The notes: generated by a model not told the origin, from the sequence alone. Positions 1-11,200 are shown, counted from the stretch's first letter. The stretch: 64,000 bases of DNA from CAVXHV01 sp963761445 (GCA_963761445.1 CAVXHV010000004.1:1674001-1738000); one strand, 5' to 3'. Numbers and translations: made by a program.

Positions 1-604
1 TCTTGCCCTCGGTGATCATCTGGTTGGCCATGCGCCAGCGCGGGTCGGCCGTCGACTGCACGCCGACGGTGAAGACCTGCTTGGTGCGCTTGACCGCTTC
101 GCTCACCTGGCGGGCCTCGTCGATCGTGTGCGTCATCGGCTTTTCGCAATAGACGTCCTTGCCGGCTTCCATGGCGTCGATCGACATCTTGGCGTGCCAG
201 TGGTCGGGCGTGGCGATCAGGACGGCGTCGACATCCTTGCACTCGAGGATCTTGCGATAGTCCTTGGTGATGCGGTCCTTGTCTTTCCCCTGGGCGTCAA
301 GCCCGCATTTTTCGGCCGAGTAGTACAGACCGCGGCCGACATCCTTGTTGCCGTCCCATACATCGCAAATGCCGATCAAGTCGACCGGTTTCTGTTCCTT
401 GTTCTTCATCTTCAGGAGGATTCGCAGGTGTTCCTGCGCACGGCCGCCCGAGCCCAAGACCGCGATGTTGATCTTCTCGTTGGCGCCTTTGACTCCGGCG
501 CCGATGGCCGGGTGAGGAAATGCTCCTCCGGCGACGAGAGCACCGGTCGCGACACCCGCTGTCTCGATGAAGCCGCGACGACTGAGCTTGGGACTTTCTT
601 TCAT
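1..604 (-). CDS. Gfo/Idh/MocA family oxidoreductase, Tat-exported (C-terminus outside window)
   Basis: The N-terminal 201 residues are present; the gene runs off the left edge. The start is the ATG at 604, giving a twin-arginine signal (SRRGF at residues 8-12) followed by an Ala/Gly-rich stretch. Export before folding with NAD(P) is typical of planctomycete members of this family. A Rossmann fold begins with INIAVLGSGGRAQEH near residue 45, and the family motif CEKPMTHT follows near residue 155. Members oxidise or reduce sugar-like substrates with NAD(P). The substrate cannot be told from this fragment. The reading frame is intact throughout. It is divergent from the radical SAM gene at 906. 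Confidence 0.9.
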   Translation of the reverse strand, partial: MKESPKLSRRGFIETAGVATGALVAGGAFPHPAIGAGVKGANEKINIAVLGSGGRAQEHLRILLKMKNKEQKPVDLIGICDVWDGNKDVGRGLYYSAEKCGLDAQGKDKDRITKDYRKILECKDVDAVLIATPDHWHAKMSIDAMEAGKDVYCEKPMTHTIDEARQVSEAVKRTKQVFTVGVQSTADPRWRMANQMITEGK

Positions 605-905
605 CGGCTCGGACTCCCGATTTGTGAAGATCTGCGACCGTGTTCCTTTGAGCGAGGCGCCTCTGGTCCCCGGCTCCCGAGGCTGATGACAGACAACACG
701 TTAACGCGATCGAGCGCCGGTGGTCAAGCCATGAGCGGAAACACCCGCCCCGGCACGAAAAACCCTCCGCTTGGGTACCCACGACACAGCCGTGTTCGTT
801 TCTGGCGACATTCGCCCAAATTTGTTTGAACCAACGGCGGCCTTCTGCTAGGGTTCTTATGCCTCTCTGTACTTTTCGCACAGAGCGACGCACCTGGGAA
901 AGAAT

Positions 906-2044
906 ATGAAGACTTCGACTCTCGCCCGTCTGGCATTCAAGCACACTTACAACCACTTCGCCGAAGAGCTGTACATTCATTCTGGCCGCGACTTCACGAA
1001 GCCAGTGACGTTCTACGCCATCGTCAACGAGCACTGCAATGTGAAGTGCCGCTACTGCGAGTACTGGCGACTGCCGAAGTATCGCGACGAGATGTCCGTC
1101 GAGGAGTGGCAGACGTGCCCTGTTGAGCATCAAAGACTTCGTGGGCAAGTACTCGATCAGCTTCAGCGGTGGCGAGCCGTTTATCAAGCCCGGATTCATC
1201 GACATCATGGCGTTCTGCCATCAGAACGGGATTCACGCCGGCGTCACCACCAACGGGTCGGCGCTCAATCGCAAGAATGCGATCAAATTCGTCGAGGCGC
1301 ACCCCTGGAATCTGAACGTGTCGGTCGACGCTCCCAATGCCGATCTGCACGACTATCTTCGTGGCTGGCCGGGGCTCTTCCAGAAGCTCAGCGACGGAAT
1401 CAAGTACGTGCGAGAAGAGCGAGACAAGCGCGGGCTCGACTTCCCGATCATCATCAAGCCGACGATCGGCAAGAAGAACTATAAGTACCTGCCGGATATG
1501 GTTCAGTGGGTCAAGGAAGTCGGCGCCACGGCGCTGAACTTCCAGCCCATGGACCGCTGGACGCCCGAAACATACGACGAGCTCTGGATCGAGCAAGACG
1601 AGCACGAGGAGCTCCAGCAGGTCGTGGACAGGATGCTCGAGCTCGAAGCGCCAGGGTGAGCCGATCATGAATTCGGATATGGTGATCTCGCTGATCGTCC
1701 GCCACTTCCGCGAGGAGAGCGCCCCGCCGGAGGTGATGCCATGCCGGGTCGGCCTGCGTGATTTCTTCATCAAGACCGACGGCTCGATCGAAGTCTGCTT
1801 CTTCTATCCGTCGATCGGCAATATCAAGGAACAATCGGCCCGCGAGATCTGGTACGGACCGAAGGCCCAGGAGATTCGCCGCCAGACGGTGGAATGCGAC
1901 CGGCTCTGCCTTTACACGTGTCTTTCGCAAAAGACGCTCACCGACAAAGTCAAGATGGGCCTCACCATCCTGAACCACCAGAAAAACCAGCACCGGCACG
2001 CAGAGCTGGTTGAGACAGTCGCTCCGGTCGGATCGGCGACTTGA
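906..2044 (+). CDS. radical SAM/SPASM-type protein, broken by two frame changes
   Basis: Three consecutive reading frames together make one radical SAM enzyme of about 375 residues. The first part (from ATG 906, preceded by GGGAAAG) carries the 4Fe-4S motif CNVKCRYC within NEHCNVKCRYCEYW. The second part, from about 1123, has the GGEP motif of the SAM-binding barrel (SFSGGEPFIKPG), then TTNGS and SVDAP strands. The third part, from about 1667, has a cysteine cluster (MPCRVG, VCFFYP, CDRLC, YTC) like the SPASM/twitch auxiliary-cluster region. Frame changes fall near 1110 and 1655. Homology continues cleanly across both, so sequencing indels are more likely than decay. The substrate is unknown; nearby genes give no clue. 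Confidence 0.82.
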
Positions 2045-2328
2045 AGTAAGGGCACCGGGCGGAGCGGCGTTCTCGCGCAAGCTGTCGCCATGACGCCGAT
2101 GCACCCGCATCTCGCACGCCCAAGCGAACCGCCCGGCTCTCGCTCAATGCCGGTGTGATCGAACACACGCGTCCCACCGGGATTGTTCGACGATCACGGC
2201 GTTGCCACCATTCCAATGCATCCGCCAAGCCGCGCCGACAAGCTGTGATGCCTTCGTCGCTGCGTCATTGCGTTACGTCTTTGCGCCGCTTGGATTTACG
2301 TGTGACGCAGGCCTCGGAGTCAGAGTTC

Positions 2329-3161
2329 ATGACGACACCCGTCGAGCACCCAGGCAACGAAATTCCGCCCGCGCTGGACCTCGCCGCCTATCTCCAGCGT
2401 GTCGGTTACGGCGGAAGTCTCGATCCGACTCTGGAAACGCTCAGAGCGCTCCATCTCGCCCACACGTCCGCGATTCCATTTGAAAACCTGGACATTCCGC
2501 TTGGTCGCGGAATCTCCCTCGAGCTCGCCGATCTGCAGGCCAAGCTGGTGGCATCGCGGCGCGGGGGATATTGCTTTGAGCAGAACGCGCTGTTCGCCGC
2601 CGTTCTCGAGTCGCTCGGGTTCAAGTTGCTGCGCCTGGCGGCCCGCGTTCGGTTCGGTGCCACCGAAATCCGCCCGCGGACGCACATGCTGCTCGAGGTG
2701 GAAGTCGACAACGAGCCCTGGCTGGCCGATGTCGGCTTCGGCTGCGCCGGTCTGCGGTTTCCGATCGCCATGCGCCGGGCGAGCCCGACCGTCAGGGAGC
2801 CTGGACATTCCGGGTGAAGAGCGAAGGCCACCTCTTCGTGCTGCAATCACAAGAGCCCGAAGGCTGGCTCGACCTCTACGCCTTCACGCGCGAGCCGCAA
2901 TTTGCCGTCGACTACGTGCTCGGCAATCATTTCACGGCAACTCACCCCCACTCGCCATTCGTGCAGAATCTGATCGTTCAAAAGGGCAGCCTGAACTCCC
3001 GGTTGAGCCTGCGCAACCGCGAGCTGACCGAAGTGACGCCGCTGGGAACGACGGTGGCGACTTTCGCAGACGACGACGACAGCCTGCTCGACCTCCTCGC
3101 CGATCGCTTCGGTCTGGAGCTTCCCCGGGGAACGCGTTTCCCCCGGCTGCCGCCAGCCTGA
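2329..3161 (+). CDS. arylamine N-acetyltransferase (NAT), one frame change
   Basis: NATs transfer acetyl from acetyl-CoA to arylamines or hydrazines. The start is ATG 2329 (MTTPVEHPG). The catalytic triad of the family is visible: Cys82 in RRGGYCFEQN, His119 in RPRTHMLLEV, and Asp134 in WLADVGFG. SAIPFENLDIP near residue 48 is also typical. A frame change around 2785-2795 separates the triad half from the C-terminal lobe. Reading back from 2814 in the second frame gives QGAWTFRVK, the expected continuation. The combined length of about 277 residues fits NATs. The stop at 3161 faces the convergent zinc-ribbon gene 18 bases away. Confidence 0.88.
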
Positions 3162-3179
3162 CCTCGTCGCTCGGGCGCG

Positions 3180-3494
3180 TCATCGGACGGCCAGCAAGTA
3201 GGCCAGCAGTGCCAGGCAAACCATCGCGATAACAACGCGCAATCCCCACTTGGTGACTCGCCTTCGTGTTGAGCTTTCCGCGTGGCGAGGTAACTCCCGC
3301 TCGATGAATTCGTCGTAGTCAAAATCATCGTCGCCGCTGTAGCCGCCCGGGATACCCGCCTCCCACACGTCGGCATCTTCACTCCAACCGGTCTCGTTAT
3401 CCGAACCGCAGTCGCGACAAGCAGCCGCGTTCATCGGCACGTCGGCCCCACAATGCGGGCAGACAAAGAAGTCTTCCTTGCGTTTGCGGCTCAT
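3180..3494 (-). CDS. small zinc-ribbon protein with C-terminal membrane anchor
   Basis: Starting at ATG 3494 (MSRKRKEDFF) gives 104 residues. An N-terminal zinc ribbon has two CxxC knuckles (CPHCG and CRDCG). An acidic linker rich in Asp/Glu follows, then one hydrophobic segment near the C-terminus (VVIAMVCLALLAYLLAV). Tail-anchored zinc ribbons are common in planctomycetes and have no assigned function. A longer in-frame reading up to 3620 exists, but its first 42 residues look like translated palindrome and spacer, so the later start is preferred. It is the last gene of the minus-strand run that begins with the giant TPR gene. Confidence 0.75.
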   Translation of the reverse strand: MSRKRKEDFFVCPHCGADVPMNAAACRDCGSDNETGWSEDADVWEAGIPGGYSGDDDFDYDEFIERELPRHAESSTRRRVTKWGLRVVIAMVCLALLAYLLAVR

Positions 3495-3600
3495 CGCGGT
3501 CGGCTCTTCCCTGTTTTCCGGCCCATCATTCTTCCCAGGGACGTCGATGCCGTCATGAACCTCGCCACGCTCTCGCCGCCATATGAGCGCTGCCTCGTAG

Positions 3601-3618
3601 GGTCCGCTATCGCGGACC
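3601..3618. repeat. short palindromic spacer repeat, copy 1
   Basis: GGTCCGC and GCGGACC form a perfect 7-bp stem around TATC, preceded by CTCGTAG. The same element occurs at 5930-5951. Both copies lie just upstream of minus-strand starts or between minus-strand genes, which suggests a dispersed REP-like family or RNA hairpins in the mRNA. Confidence 0.7.
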
Positions 3619-3626
3619 ATTCTCGC

Positions 3627-5897
3627 CTACTCCGGCAGCGCGATCACCGGGTACGGCACCACCTTGTACTCCTTCTCGAACTCCGTGATCTCGATCGCCT
3701 GATTCACAGCCAGATCGCGGAACACCTGCGTCGTCGCACTTGTAGGCCAGTCAATCTGCAATTCCGCAATCCGTCCGGCCTTGCCCACCCCGATCGTCTG
3801 TCGCAGCGGATTGGCGCCAAAGCTGCTGCCAGAGGTGATATGGCGGTAAATCGTCTGCGCCTCATCTCCGCCCGTCACAACCTTGATCCGCGCACCGATC
3901 GCCGCCCGGTTGGTCTTCTTGCCCACCAGCTTGACGGTGATCCAGTTGTTGCCCTGCCCGGGGTTCTGGAACATGATATTATGATATTTATCACCGTCCA
4001 GAGCACCGCCCATCTCGATGAAGATGTCGACGTCGCCGTCATTGTCCCAATCTCCGCAGGCGACGCCGTGGCCTTTCTGAAGGTGCCCCGTCCCCGAGCT
4101 CACGGTGATCTCCTCGAACCGGACACCCGATCGATTCCGGAACATCCGGTTGGGCACCAGCGTGCTCAGGTCCGGGTCGCCCGTGCCCAGATAAAAGTCG
4201 AGCCAGCCGTCGTTGTCGAAGTCGCCGAAGTTGCAGCCCATCGTCGAAAAGACCATATCGAGCCCCGATTCGGCCAGCTTGTTCTCAAAACTCTTGCCGG
4301 CCTTGTTGCGAAACAGCCGCGACGAGACCCTCGAATGCGTGCGGCCCACGAGTCCGCGCACGACATCGTTCAGTGTCCGGTCGTACGACGTCGCGAAGAT
4401 GTCCAGCCAGCCGTCGTTGTCGTAGTCCCAGCTCCAGCACGCGAACCCGCCCCGTGGGCCGTCGATTCCCATGTCTCCAGTCACGTCGGCGAAGCTCCCA
4501 TCTCGATTGTTATGAAACAGCCGCGCCACGCCGGAGAGCGAGCTCACGAACAGGTCCGGGAAGCGATCGTTGTCATAGTCAATCCAGGTGCAGCCTTTGT
4601 ATTCTTGCTTCTCTCCCGCAAGACCGGCCTGCGCCGCGACTTCCTCGAACGTGCCGTCGCGGCGATTGTGAAACAGCCGGTTGGGCTGCTTTTCACACGC
4701 CACGAAGACGTCGAGCCAGCCGTCGTTGTCATAGTCGGCCCAGGCTGCCGCGATCGAATTCACCGCCCCGGCCAGGCCCGCTTCCGCCGTGACGTCCGCA
4801 AACCGTCCTTCCCCGTCATTGCGCAGGAGTGATGGCCGCACCGCGTACGGCAGCCACGCCCCCCGCGGAACAAATACGTCCAGGCGTCCGTCGTTGTTAA
4901 AGTCGGTCTGATAGCAGACCAATCCGCCAAGCTGCCCGGTCACTCCCGCTCTGGCGCTGCGGTCTTCAAACCTTCCGTCGCCTCGATTGTGGTAAAACCC
5001 CATCGCCCCGGTCGGATCCATCGTCGTGACGACAACATCCAGAAGTGAGTCGCCGTCGAAGTCGTCCATGATCGCACCGCCGGCCTGGTTCAGACGATTG
5101 AGCCCCAGCAGGTGCCCCACATCGCGGAACTTGCCGGTCCCGCCACTCGAATCGAGCCAGCCGCCGAGATCGAGCCGGAACCGCGGATCGACCTTCGACG
5201 GGTACTCCCCCAGTGTCATGTAGGCGACGTTCAAGAGCCACTTCACGCCGATGTCTTCGGGAAACTGCTCGAGGTACTCGCTGAAATACCCGATCGCCGC
5301 CCGCGACCCATCCGGTTTGGTGTGCACGGCCGCGGCACTGATCGGCACGATGCACGAGCTCTCGCCCCGGCAGAGGATGCAATTCTCGTTCTCCCCCTGC
5401 CGCATCGCCGAGACGCCCTGGAAAAAGATAACGCTGTAGAGCCACTGTTCCTCGAGTGAGTCCCGGCCCGCAAGCCAGTCCCGCGCTTCCTCAAGCGCCT
5501 GCGAACACCGCTTGGGGTCACCGTCATACTGGTAGATCGCCGCCTTCACCAGCCGGAGTACGATCTGATGCCCCTCGGCCGTCGACGGCAGCGCCAGATT
5601 CGCGTCGATCTGCGCGATGTCACGCTGTCCGGCCCCACGGAACGCCTCGCGCACTTCTTCCAGCGACGCCGATTCCTTCCACCGCGGCAGCGTCGGCAAC
5701 ACGGCCATGAAGCCGCTGGTATCAATGGCCTTCCGCTCCTTGTAGGCCAGTCTCGGTCGCTTGCCCGCGGGCCGTCGCACATTGCCCCCAGCATACCGCA
5801 GCCAGACGAGCGCGCCGCCCGAACTGGCGAAAATCAGACCGAGCACGGCCGCGATCAAGGCCGTCGTTCGTCCCGTGCGCCCCGCAACCCCTGCCAT
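3627..5897 (-). CDS. CRTAC1 family protein: FG-GAP/VCBS repeats with C-terminal ASPIC/UnbV domain (copy A)
   Basis: This is an intact 756-residue protein. An N-terminal signal anchor (residues about 11-35) is followed by a helical region with the family's cysteine signature NCILCRGESSCIVPI. At least seven beta-propeller Ca-binding-type motifs follow, for example DFDGDSLLDVVV, DFNNDGRLDVFV, DYDNDGWLDVFV and DWDNDGDVDIFI. The C-terminal ASPIC/UnbV domain (GSSFGANPLRQTIGVG, DWPTSATTQVF) completes the CRTAC1 architecture. Such proteins are exported and are thought to form seven-bladed propellers; their biochemical role in bacteria is not established. A tandem paralogue of the same layout lies upstream at 6001-8265, separated by about 100 bases containing a palindromic repeat. 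Confidence 0.92.
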   Translation of the reverse strand: MAGVAGRTGRTTALIAAVLGLIFASSGGALVWLRYAGGNVRRPAGKRPRLAYKERKAIDTSGFMAVLPTLPRWKESASLEEVREAFRGAGQRDIAQIDANLALPSTAEGHQIVLRLVKAAIYQYDGDPKRCSQALEEARDWLAGRDSLEEQWLYSVIFFQGVSAMRQGENENCILCRGESSCIVPISAAAVHTKPDGSRAAIGYFSEYLEQFPEDIGVKWLLNVAYMTLGEYPSKVDPRFRLDLGGWLDSSGGTGKFRDVGHLLGLNRLNQAGGAIMDDFDGDSLLDVVVTTMDPTGAMGFYHNRGDGRFEDRSARAGVTGQLGGLVCYQTDFNNDGRLDVFVPRGAWLPYAVRPSLLRNDGEGRFADVTAEAGLAGAVNSIAAAWADYDNDGWLDVFVACEKQPNRLFHNRRDGTFEEVAAQAGLAGEKQEYKGCTWIDYDNDRFPDLFVSSLSGVARLFHNNRDGSFADVTGDMGIDGPRGGFACWSWDYDNDGWLDIFATSYDRTLNDVVRGLVGRTHSRVSSRLFRNKAGKSFENKLAESGLDMVFSTMGCNFGDFDNDGWLDFYLGTGDPDLSTLVPNRMFRNRSGVRFEEITVSSGTGHLQKGHGVACGDWDNDGDVDIFIEMGGALDGDKYHNIMFQNPGQGNNWITVKLVGKKTNRAAIGARIKVVTGGDEAQTIYRHITSGSSFGANPLRQTIGVGKAGRIAELQIDWPTSATTQVFRDLAVNQAIEITEFEKEYKVVPYPVIALPE

Positions 5898-5929
5898 TCA
5901 CCAGGCTCCTCGCCCCAACGCCTCTTCGT

Positions 5930-5951
5930 AGGGTCCGCTCTTGCGGACCCT
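5930..5951. repeat. short palindromic spacer repeat, copy 2
   Basis: AGGGTCCGC and GCGGACCCT form a perfect 9-bp stem around a TCTT loop. It sits in the spacer between the two CRTAC1 genes, about 30 bases upstream of the downstream gene's start, and matches the element at 3601-3618. Confidence 0.75.
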
Positions 5952-6000
5952 CCCTTCGCACCATCCGCCACCGTGGACTATTCCCGCCCCGCCGCCACAT

Positions 6001-8265
6001 TCACTCCGGCAAAAGAATCACCGCGCCGGGCAGCGTCCTGTATTCCTTTTCGCCCTCGGTGATCTCAATCGAGCGATTGATCGGCACGTCGCGAAAAACC
6101 TGGGTCGTCCCACTGGCCGGCCAGTCAATTCGCAGCTCGGCAACTCGCTCGGCTTTCCCCAGACCGATCGTTTGCCGCAGCGGATTGGCCCCGAAGCTCG
6201 ACCCCGAGGTCACCTCCCGATGCACACGAAGAGGTTCCTTCCCCGCCGCCACCGCCAGAATCCTCGCTCCGATCGCCGCGCGATTGCTCCTCTTGCCCAC
6301 CAGCTTCACCGTCAGCCAGTGGTTCCCCTGGCCGGGGTTTTGAAATAGTATATTATGATATTTATCACCGTTAATTGCCCCGCCGGTTTCGATGAAGATG
6401 TCGATGTCGCCGTCATTGTCCCAGTCGCCGCAGGCCACCCCGTGGCCTTTCTGAAGGTGCCCCGTCCCCGAGCTGCCGGTGATCTCCGCGAATCGCTTCC
6501 CCGCCACGTTCTTGAACATCCGGTTGGGCACCAGGAGCGCGATATTGGGGTCGCCCGTCCCCAGGTACATGTCCAGCCAGCCGTCGTTGTCAAAATCGCC
6601 GAAGTTGCACCCCATCGTAGCGAATACCATGTCCAGCCCCGCTTCCCGCGTCTTGTCTTCGAATCCCTTGCCGTGGTTGTTCCGGAACAGCCGGTTGCTC
6701 TTGCGCGTGTGCATCTCCCCCAGAAGCCCGCGCACGATGTCCTTCAAGGTCAGGTCGTACGACGTGGCGAAGATGTCAATCCAGCCGTCGTTGTCGTAGT
6801 CCCACGCCCAGCAGGGAAAGCCCGTGTGCGGTCCATCGATGCCCATTTGATCGCTCACGTTCTTGAATGTGCCGTCGCCGTTGTTCTTGTACAGCCGGCC
6901 TCGCCCGCCCAGGTCGTTGACAAAAAGATCCGCGAAGCGGTCGTTGTCAAAATCGAGCCAGCAGCAGCCCTTGCAGAATTTCTGCACATTTTCAGCGACA
7001 CCCGCCGCCGCCGCCACGTCCTTGAACGTGCCGTTCCCCTGGTTGCGATACAGCCGGTTGGGCTGGCGCTCGCAGGCAACAAACAGGTCGACCCAGCCGT
7101 CATTGTCAAAGTCGGCCCACGCCGCCGCGTTCGAGTTGAGCGGGTCCAGCAACCCCGCTTTCTCGGTGACGTCGGCAAAGGTCCCGTCACCGTTGTTCCC
7201 CAGCAGCGTCGGCCGCACCGCGTGCGCAACCCACGCGCCGCGGGGAATGTAGATGTCGAGCCGCCCGTCATTGTTGTAGTCCGCCTGGTAGCAGACGAGC
7301 CCCCCGAGCTGGTTCGTCACCCCCGCCGACTCGCTCTGATCCTCGAACCGGCCGTTCCCGGCATTATGGTAGTAAGACATCGACTGCGTGATGTCGTTGC
7401 ACGTGACCGCCAGATCCAGCCGCTCGTCGCCGTCAAAATCGTCCATGATCGCGCCGCCCGACTGGTTGTACCGGTTCACGCCCACCTTCTCGCCCACATC
7501 GCGGAACTTGCCGATGTCGAATTCCGAATGCGTGAACTTCTCGAGCGAGATCAGGTAACGCGAATCAACCCCCCCGGGGTGTTCACCCAGCGTCATGTAC
7601 GCCAGGTTGAGCAGCCATTTCACTTCGAGATCGTTGGGAAAACGAGCGAGATATTCGGTGAAATGCTGGATCGCCAGCCGCGAGCCGTCGGGCTTCGTGT
7701 GCACCGCGGCCTTCGAGATCGGCAGGATGCACGAGCTCTCCCCCCGGCACATGATGCAGTTGTCGTTCTCCCCCTGCCGCAGCGCCGTCGCTCCCTGGAA
7801 ATAGATGACCGTGTACAGCCACTGCTCCGCCACCTTGTCGTGCGCGCCCAGCCACGTCCGCGCTTTCTCGAGCACCTCGTACGCCCGCGCGGGCTCCCCT
7901 TCATAGTTGAGAAGCGACGCCTTCGCCAGCTCGAATACAATCCGCCGATCATCCGGAAAGCCAGGCTGCGCGAGCTGCCGGTTGATCTTCTCGATGTTGC
8001 GGAAGCCCACCCGCTGGAACTGGTGGCTGATCTCTTCGAGCGACGCATACGGCCTCCAGCGCTCGAGCGTCGGCAGCACCGCGGTGAACCCACCCGTGTC
8101 GACCGGCCTCTTTTCCTGGTAGGAAAGCCGCTTGGGCGGGCCCGCCGATTGGTCTGCCGCCCCACGCGGATAACCGACGGCCACGGCCCACAGCACCCCC
8201 CCAAGCGCCAGGCAAGCGAAGACCAGCCACAAAGTGACGTTCGTCTTTTTCAGTACCGTCGTCAT
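6001..8265 (-). CDS. CRTAC1 family protein: FG-GAP/VCBS repeats with ASPIC/UnbV domain (copy B)
   Basis: This paralogue of the 3627-5897 gene has the same domain order: signal anchor (LWLVFACLALGGVLWAVAVG), cysteine signature NCIMCRGESSCILPI, seven FG-GAP motifs and ASPIC/UnbV C-terminus. ATG 8265 (MTTVLKKTN) is chosen as start because it places the hydrophobic anchor near the N-terminus; an upstream in-frame ATG at 8349 lies inside the preceding gene. Only 32 bases separate it from the stop of the giant TPR/DUF1583 gene, so the two are probably co-transcribed. Several blades are nearly identical between the copies, which points to tandem duplication. The frame is intact over 2.2 kb, unlike its giant neighbour. 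Confidence 0.92.
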   Translation of the reverse strand: MTTVLKKTNVTLWLVFACLALGGVLWAVAVGYPRGAADQSAGPPKRLSYQEKRPVDTGGFTAVLPTLERWRPYASLEEISHQFQRVGFRNIEKINRQLAQPGFPDDRRIVFELAKASLLNYEGEPARAYEVLEKARTWLGAHDKVAEQWLYTVIYFQGATALRQGENDNCIMCRGESSCILPISKAAVHTKPDGSRLAIQHFTEYLARFPNDLEVKWLLNLAYMTLGEHPGGVDSRYLISLEKFTHSEFDIGKFRDVGEKVGVNRYNQSGGAIMDDFDGDERLDLAVTCNDITQSMSYYHNAGNGRFEDQSESAGVTNQLGGLVCYQADYNNDGRLDIYIPRGAWVAHAVRPTLLGNNGDGTFADVTEKAGLLDPLNSNAAAWADFDNDGWVDLFVACERQPNRLYRNQGNGTFKDVAAAAGVAENVQKFCKGCCWLDFDNDRFADLFVNDLGGRGRLYKNNGDGTFKNVSDQMGIDGPHTGFPCWAWDYDNDGWIDIFATSYDLTLKDIVRGLLGEMHTRKSNRLFRNNHGKGFEDKTREAGLDMVFATMGCNFGDFDNDGWLDMYLGTGDPNIALLVPNRMFKNVAGKRFAEITGSSGTGHLQKGHGVACGDWDNDGDIDIFIETGGAINGDKYHNILFQNPGQGNHWLTVKLVGKRSNRAAIGARILAVAAGKEPLRVHREVTSGSSFGANPLRQTIGLGKAERVAELRIDWPASGTTQVFRDVPINRSIEITEGEKEYRTLPGAVILLPE

Positions 8266-8297
8266 CGCGTTCGCTCGATTCGTCGTGGCGCGCTCGA

Positions 8298-11200
8298 TCA
8301 CCGCCCAGAAGCGCCTGCCTTCGCGCTCTCCGGCAGCGACTTGGGCCATTGGCCCTGGTAGCTCACGTTCCGCACTCGCACCTGGGTCTCGTCCGCGTAA
8401 TGGAACAAGCCAAACGATCGCCCGTTTTCCGGCTCGATCCGCCGCTCGTAGATCGGCTGGCCGTTCAACTCGATTGTAGCCTTGTCGCCCTCCAGCCGCA
8501 GCACCAGGTGGTTCCAGGCATGCGCCTTCAAGGGCAGAGGCCCGCTCCCCCGGCGGTTTTCCGGTTCATCGCAAACATTCTCGGGTGAGAGCCCCGAGCG
8601 CTCATGCACGCCGTCCGTCAGCCGGTGAATCTTCACGCCCGCCGGCTCGATCACGAAGGCCAGCCGATCGAGCGCGGGGTGCACCATCACCTTGCCCGGG
8701 TCGAAATAAAACTCGTACTCGATTCTCCCGTCCTCGAGCATCGGCCGATGATAACGCAGCACGCTCTCCTGCTTGCTGCCCGCCAGATTCTCGTGGACCT
8801 TGCCCGAAAGCTCCTCGCCCCGTTGGTCCCAATCCGGATCGTTTTCGTTCACGTCGCCGTATTCATTGACCAGCCAGCCGGTCAGGTCGGGAAGCGACGA
8901 CAGCTTGAGCTTCTCGGGAACCCGGGGGCTCCCCGTGATCTTGATCCCCCGTGCCGATCCCGTTTCCGTTCCCTGGCAAAGCAAGCCCAGCCAGGGATCG
9001 CCTTCGGCCGGAATGGCGACGTCGTAGACACTGCGATCGTTCACGAAAGCCGTCATGCGACCCCCCTTCACAACCAGCCTGAACCGATACCAGTCCCCAA
9101 GTTTCTCAAGCGGTTGCGCAAGCGCGATATCGGACAGCGGGCGGCCAAGCTGGAACCGCTCCAGGCTCTTCAGATCATCGCTGGGAGTCAGGCCCACGCC
9201 GCCGTACATCACCCGGATCTTTCGTCCCACTGTCGACGACAGCTCGCAGTCGAGCTGAAAATCGCCGTATAAGGGCACTCGCTGATACATCATGTCGACA
9301 TCATGGCCGGGATAGTGCTTAAGCTCCCCGTCATGCACGTCCCATTGCGCCATCGGCAGACCCTGCCCGCGCGTTTCAGCCCGGTTATGGGTCACGCGCA
9401 CCCAGCCCGGAAACGCCGTTTGCACACTCGGCGAAGGCCGGCCCTCGTCCTTGTCTTTGGCGACAAGAGCCAGCAGATGCGTGCGAGCGCGCTCGTGGAA
9501 GAGCACTTGGTCCCAGTAGAGAGTCAAGCTCTCATAGGGACCGTTCGCCCGTCGTCGCGTGCGAGTTTGCTCGACCATGATATCGATCAATCGCACCGCG
9601 GGAATGCGCAGGGCACCGCGCTCGATCGCCCGCGACGTGAACAGCAGCTCGGGCCACCGCGCAGTATACCGGCGCTTCCGGATCCAGACCTTTGAGCGGC
9701 GTCTCGATCGCGGCAATGGTCTTCAAGGCGCCCGCATCATCCCCGCGCGCGATCTGGATCAAGCCCGTCAGTGCGAGCCGCCCACGCTCGAATTCCGCTG
9801 ATCCCGTCCCACCCTCGGGTTTGGCGCTGTGCACCCGAGCGTCCAGCTCGTCAAGCTTGCCGCAGGCCTGCGCCGCGGCGACTAGCTCGAGCGCTGGCGC
9901 CGTGATCTCTCCTCCACTCTCGATCCGGTTCGCTCCGGCCGGGTTGGTCGCTGCCCCGTTCGCCACGCTTGAGTTCCTCCCTGCGCCTCCGTGGCGCACG
10001 CCGGCGCCGGGAACGAAGCGGAGAGCTCACCCGAGAGCCGCCACACCGGGCGATCCGGCGCCGCCAGCACCCAGGCGGCGAGTCGCTCGTAGCGGTCCCT
10101 GGGGGCCAGCTTGCGGGCTTCTGCCAGCACGCCCCCGGCCTCGAGCGCGTACATGGATTCGTCGACGAGCGCCCGCCGCGCCCGTCGCGCCTCCACCGAA
10201 TCGGCGGCACCGTCGGACGAAACCAAGTTGGCCTTCTGCGCCGATGAAAGCGCCTGCGGCCATCGGCCCCGCAAGACTACGTTGCGCACCTGCGCCGCAG
10301 TCTGGTCCTTGAAGTGAAAGAAGCTGAACTGGCGCGATAGACCCGGCTCGAGCCCTCGCTCGTAGATCGTCTGGCCGTTGAGCACAAGGGTTGCCTTGCC
10401 GGCGTCGATCCGGATCGAGAGCTGATTCCAGTCGCCCGGTTTGAGCGGCAGTGGGCCAGCCCCGCGGCGGTTCGCCGGCTCGTCGGCCATGTTGTCGGCG
10501 GGAAGTCCGCTTGAGTCCGTGTAGCTGTCTTCGGTCATCCAGTGCAGCCGCACTCCCCCCGGCTCACACAGGAACACAAGCCGGTCAAGCGCCGGGTGCA
10601 CCATCACCTGGCCTTGCTCATAAAAGAACTCGTACGAGAGAACGTCTCCCTCGAGCAAAGGGCGGAAATAGCAAAGGCGGCTCTGCTCGGCTTCGGAAAG
10701 ATTGCCGTCCTGCATCGGCCGGCTCCGCTGCGCGTCGGCAAACATTCGCCGCCCGCGGATCACGCCGTTCGTTGCGCTCCAGTCGAATGCGTCCAGGTCC
10801 GCCGGCTGAGCGTTCTTCGCGGTTCGCCGGTTCTGCGCCGGCTCGGCCGCTGCCGCGATTCCCACGATTGCCGTACGGATCGAACATCCCAACATAAAGC
10901 CCGTTGGGCTGCGACTCGTTATAGAAAGAGGTGATCCATCCATCGAGCCGGCTCCCCTCGCAGAGCTTGAGCTCGCGCGGAATCGTCGGCTCGCCGCGCA
11001 GCGAAAGCCCGCGCCACACCGAGTGGCGATCGCGATGCGCCAAGAGCCCCACCCAGGGCGCCGTCGGGCTCGGATCTTCGTCCTCGAAGTAGAGATGGCC
11101 GTTCACCAGGTAGCGAACCCGCCCCGGGCTCACCTGCACCGTCATCGTGTTGAAAGCATTCCGACGCGCGAGTCGCGACGCCAGGTTGATCGGCTGTAAA

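Noticed and set aside
3453..4832. Plus-strand open frame of 459 codons opposite CRTAC1 copy A
   Set aside because: Antisense shadow of the FG-GAP repeats.
6355..8361. Plus-strand open frame of 668 codons opposite CRTAC1 copy B
   Set aside because: It is the antisense of a well-supported gene; the sequence is Arg/Pro/Val-rich with no domain, as expected from complementary GC-rich codons.
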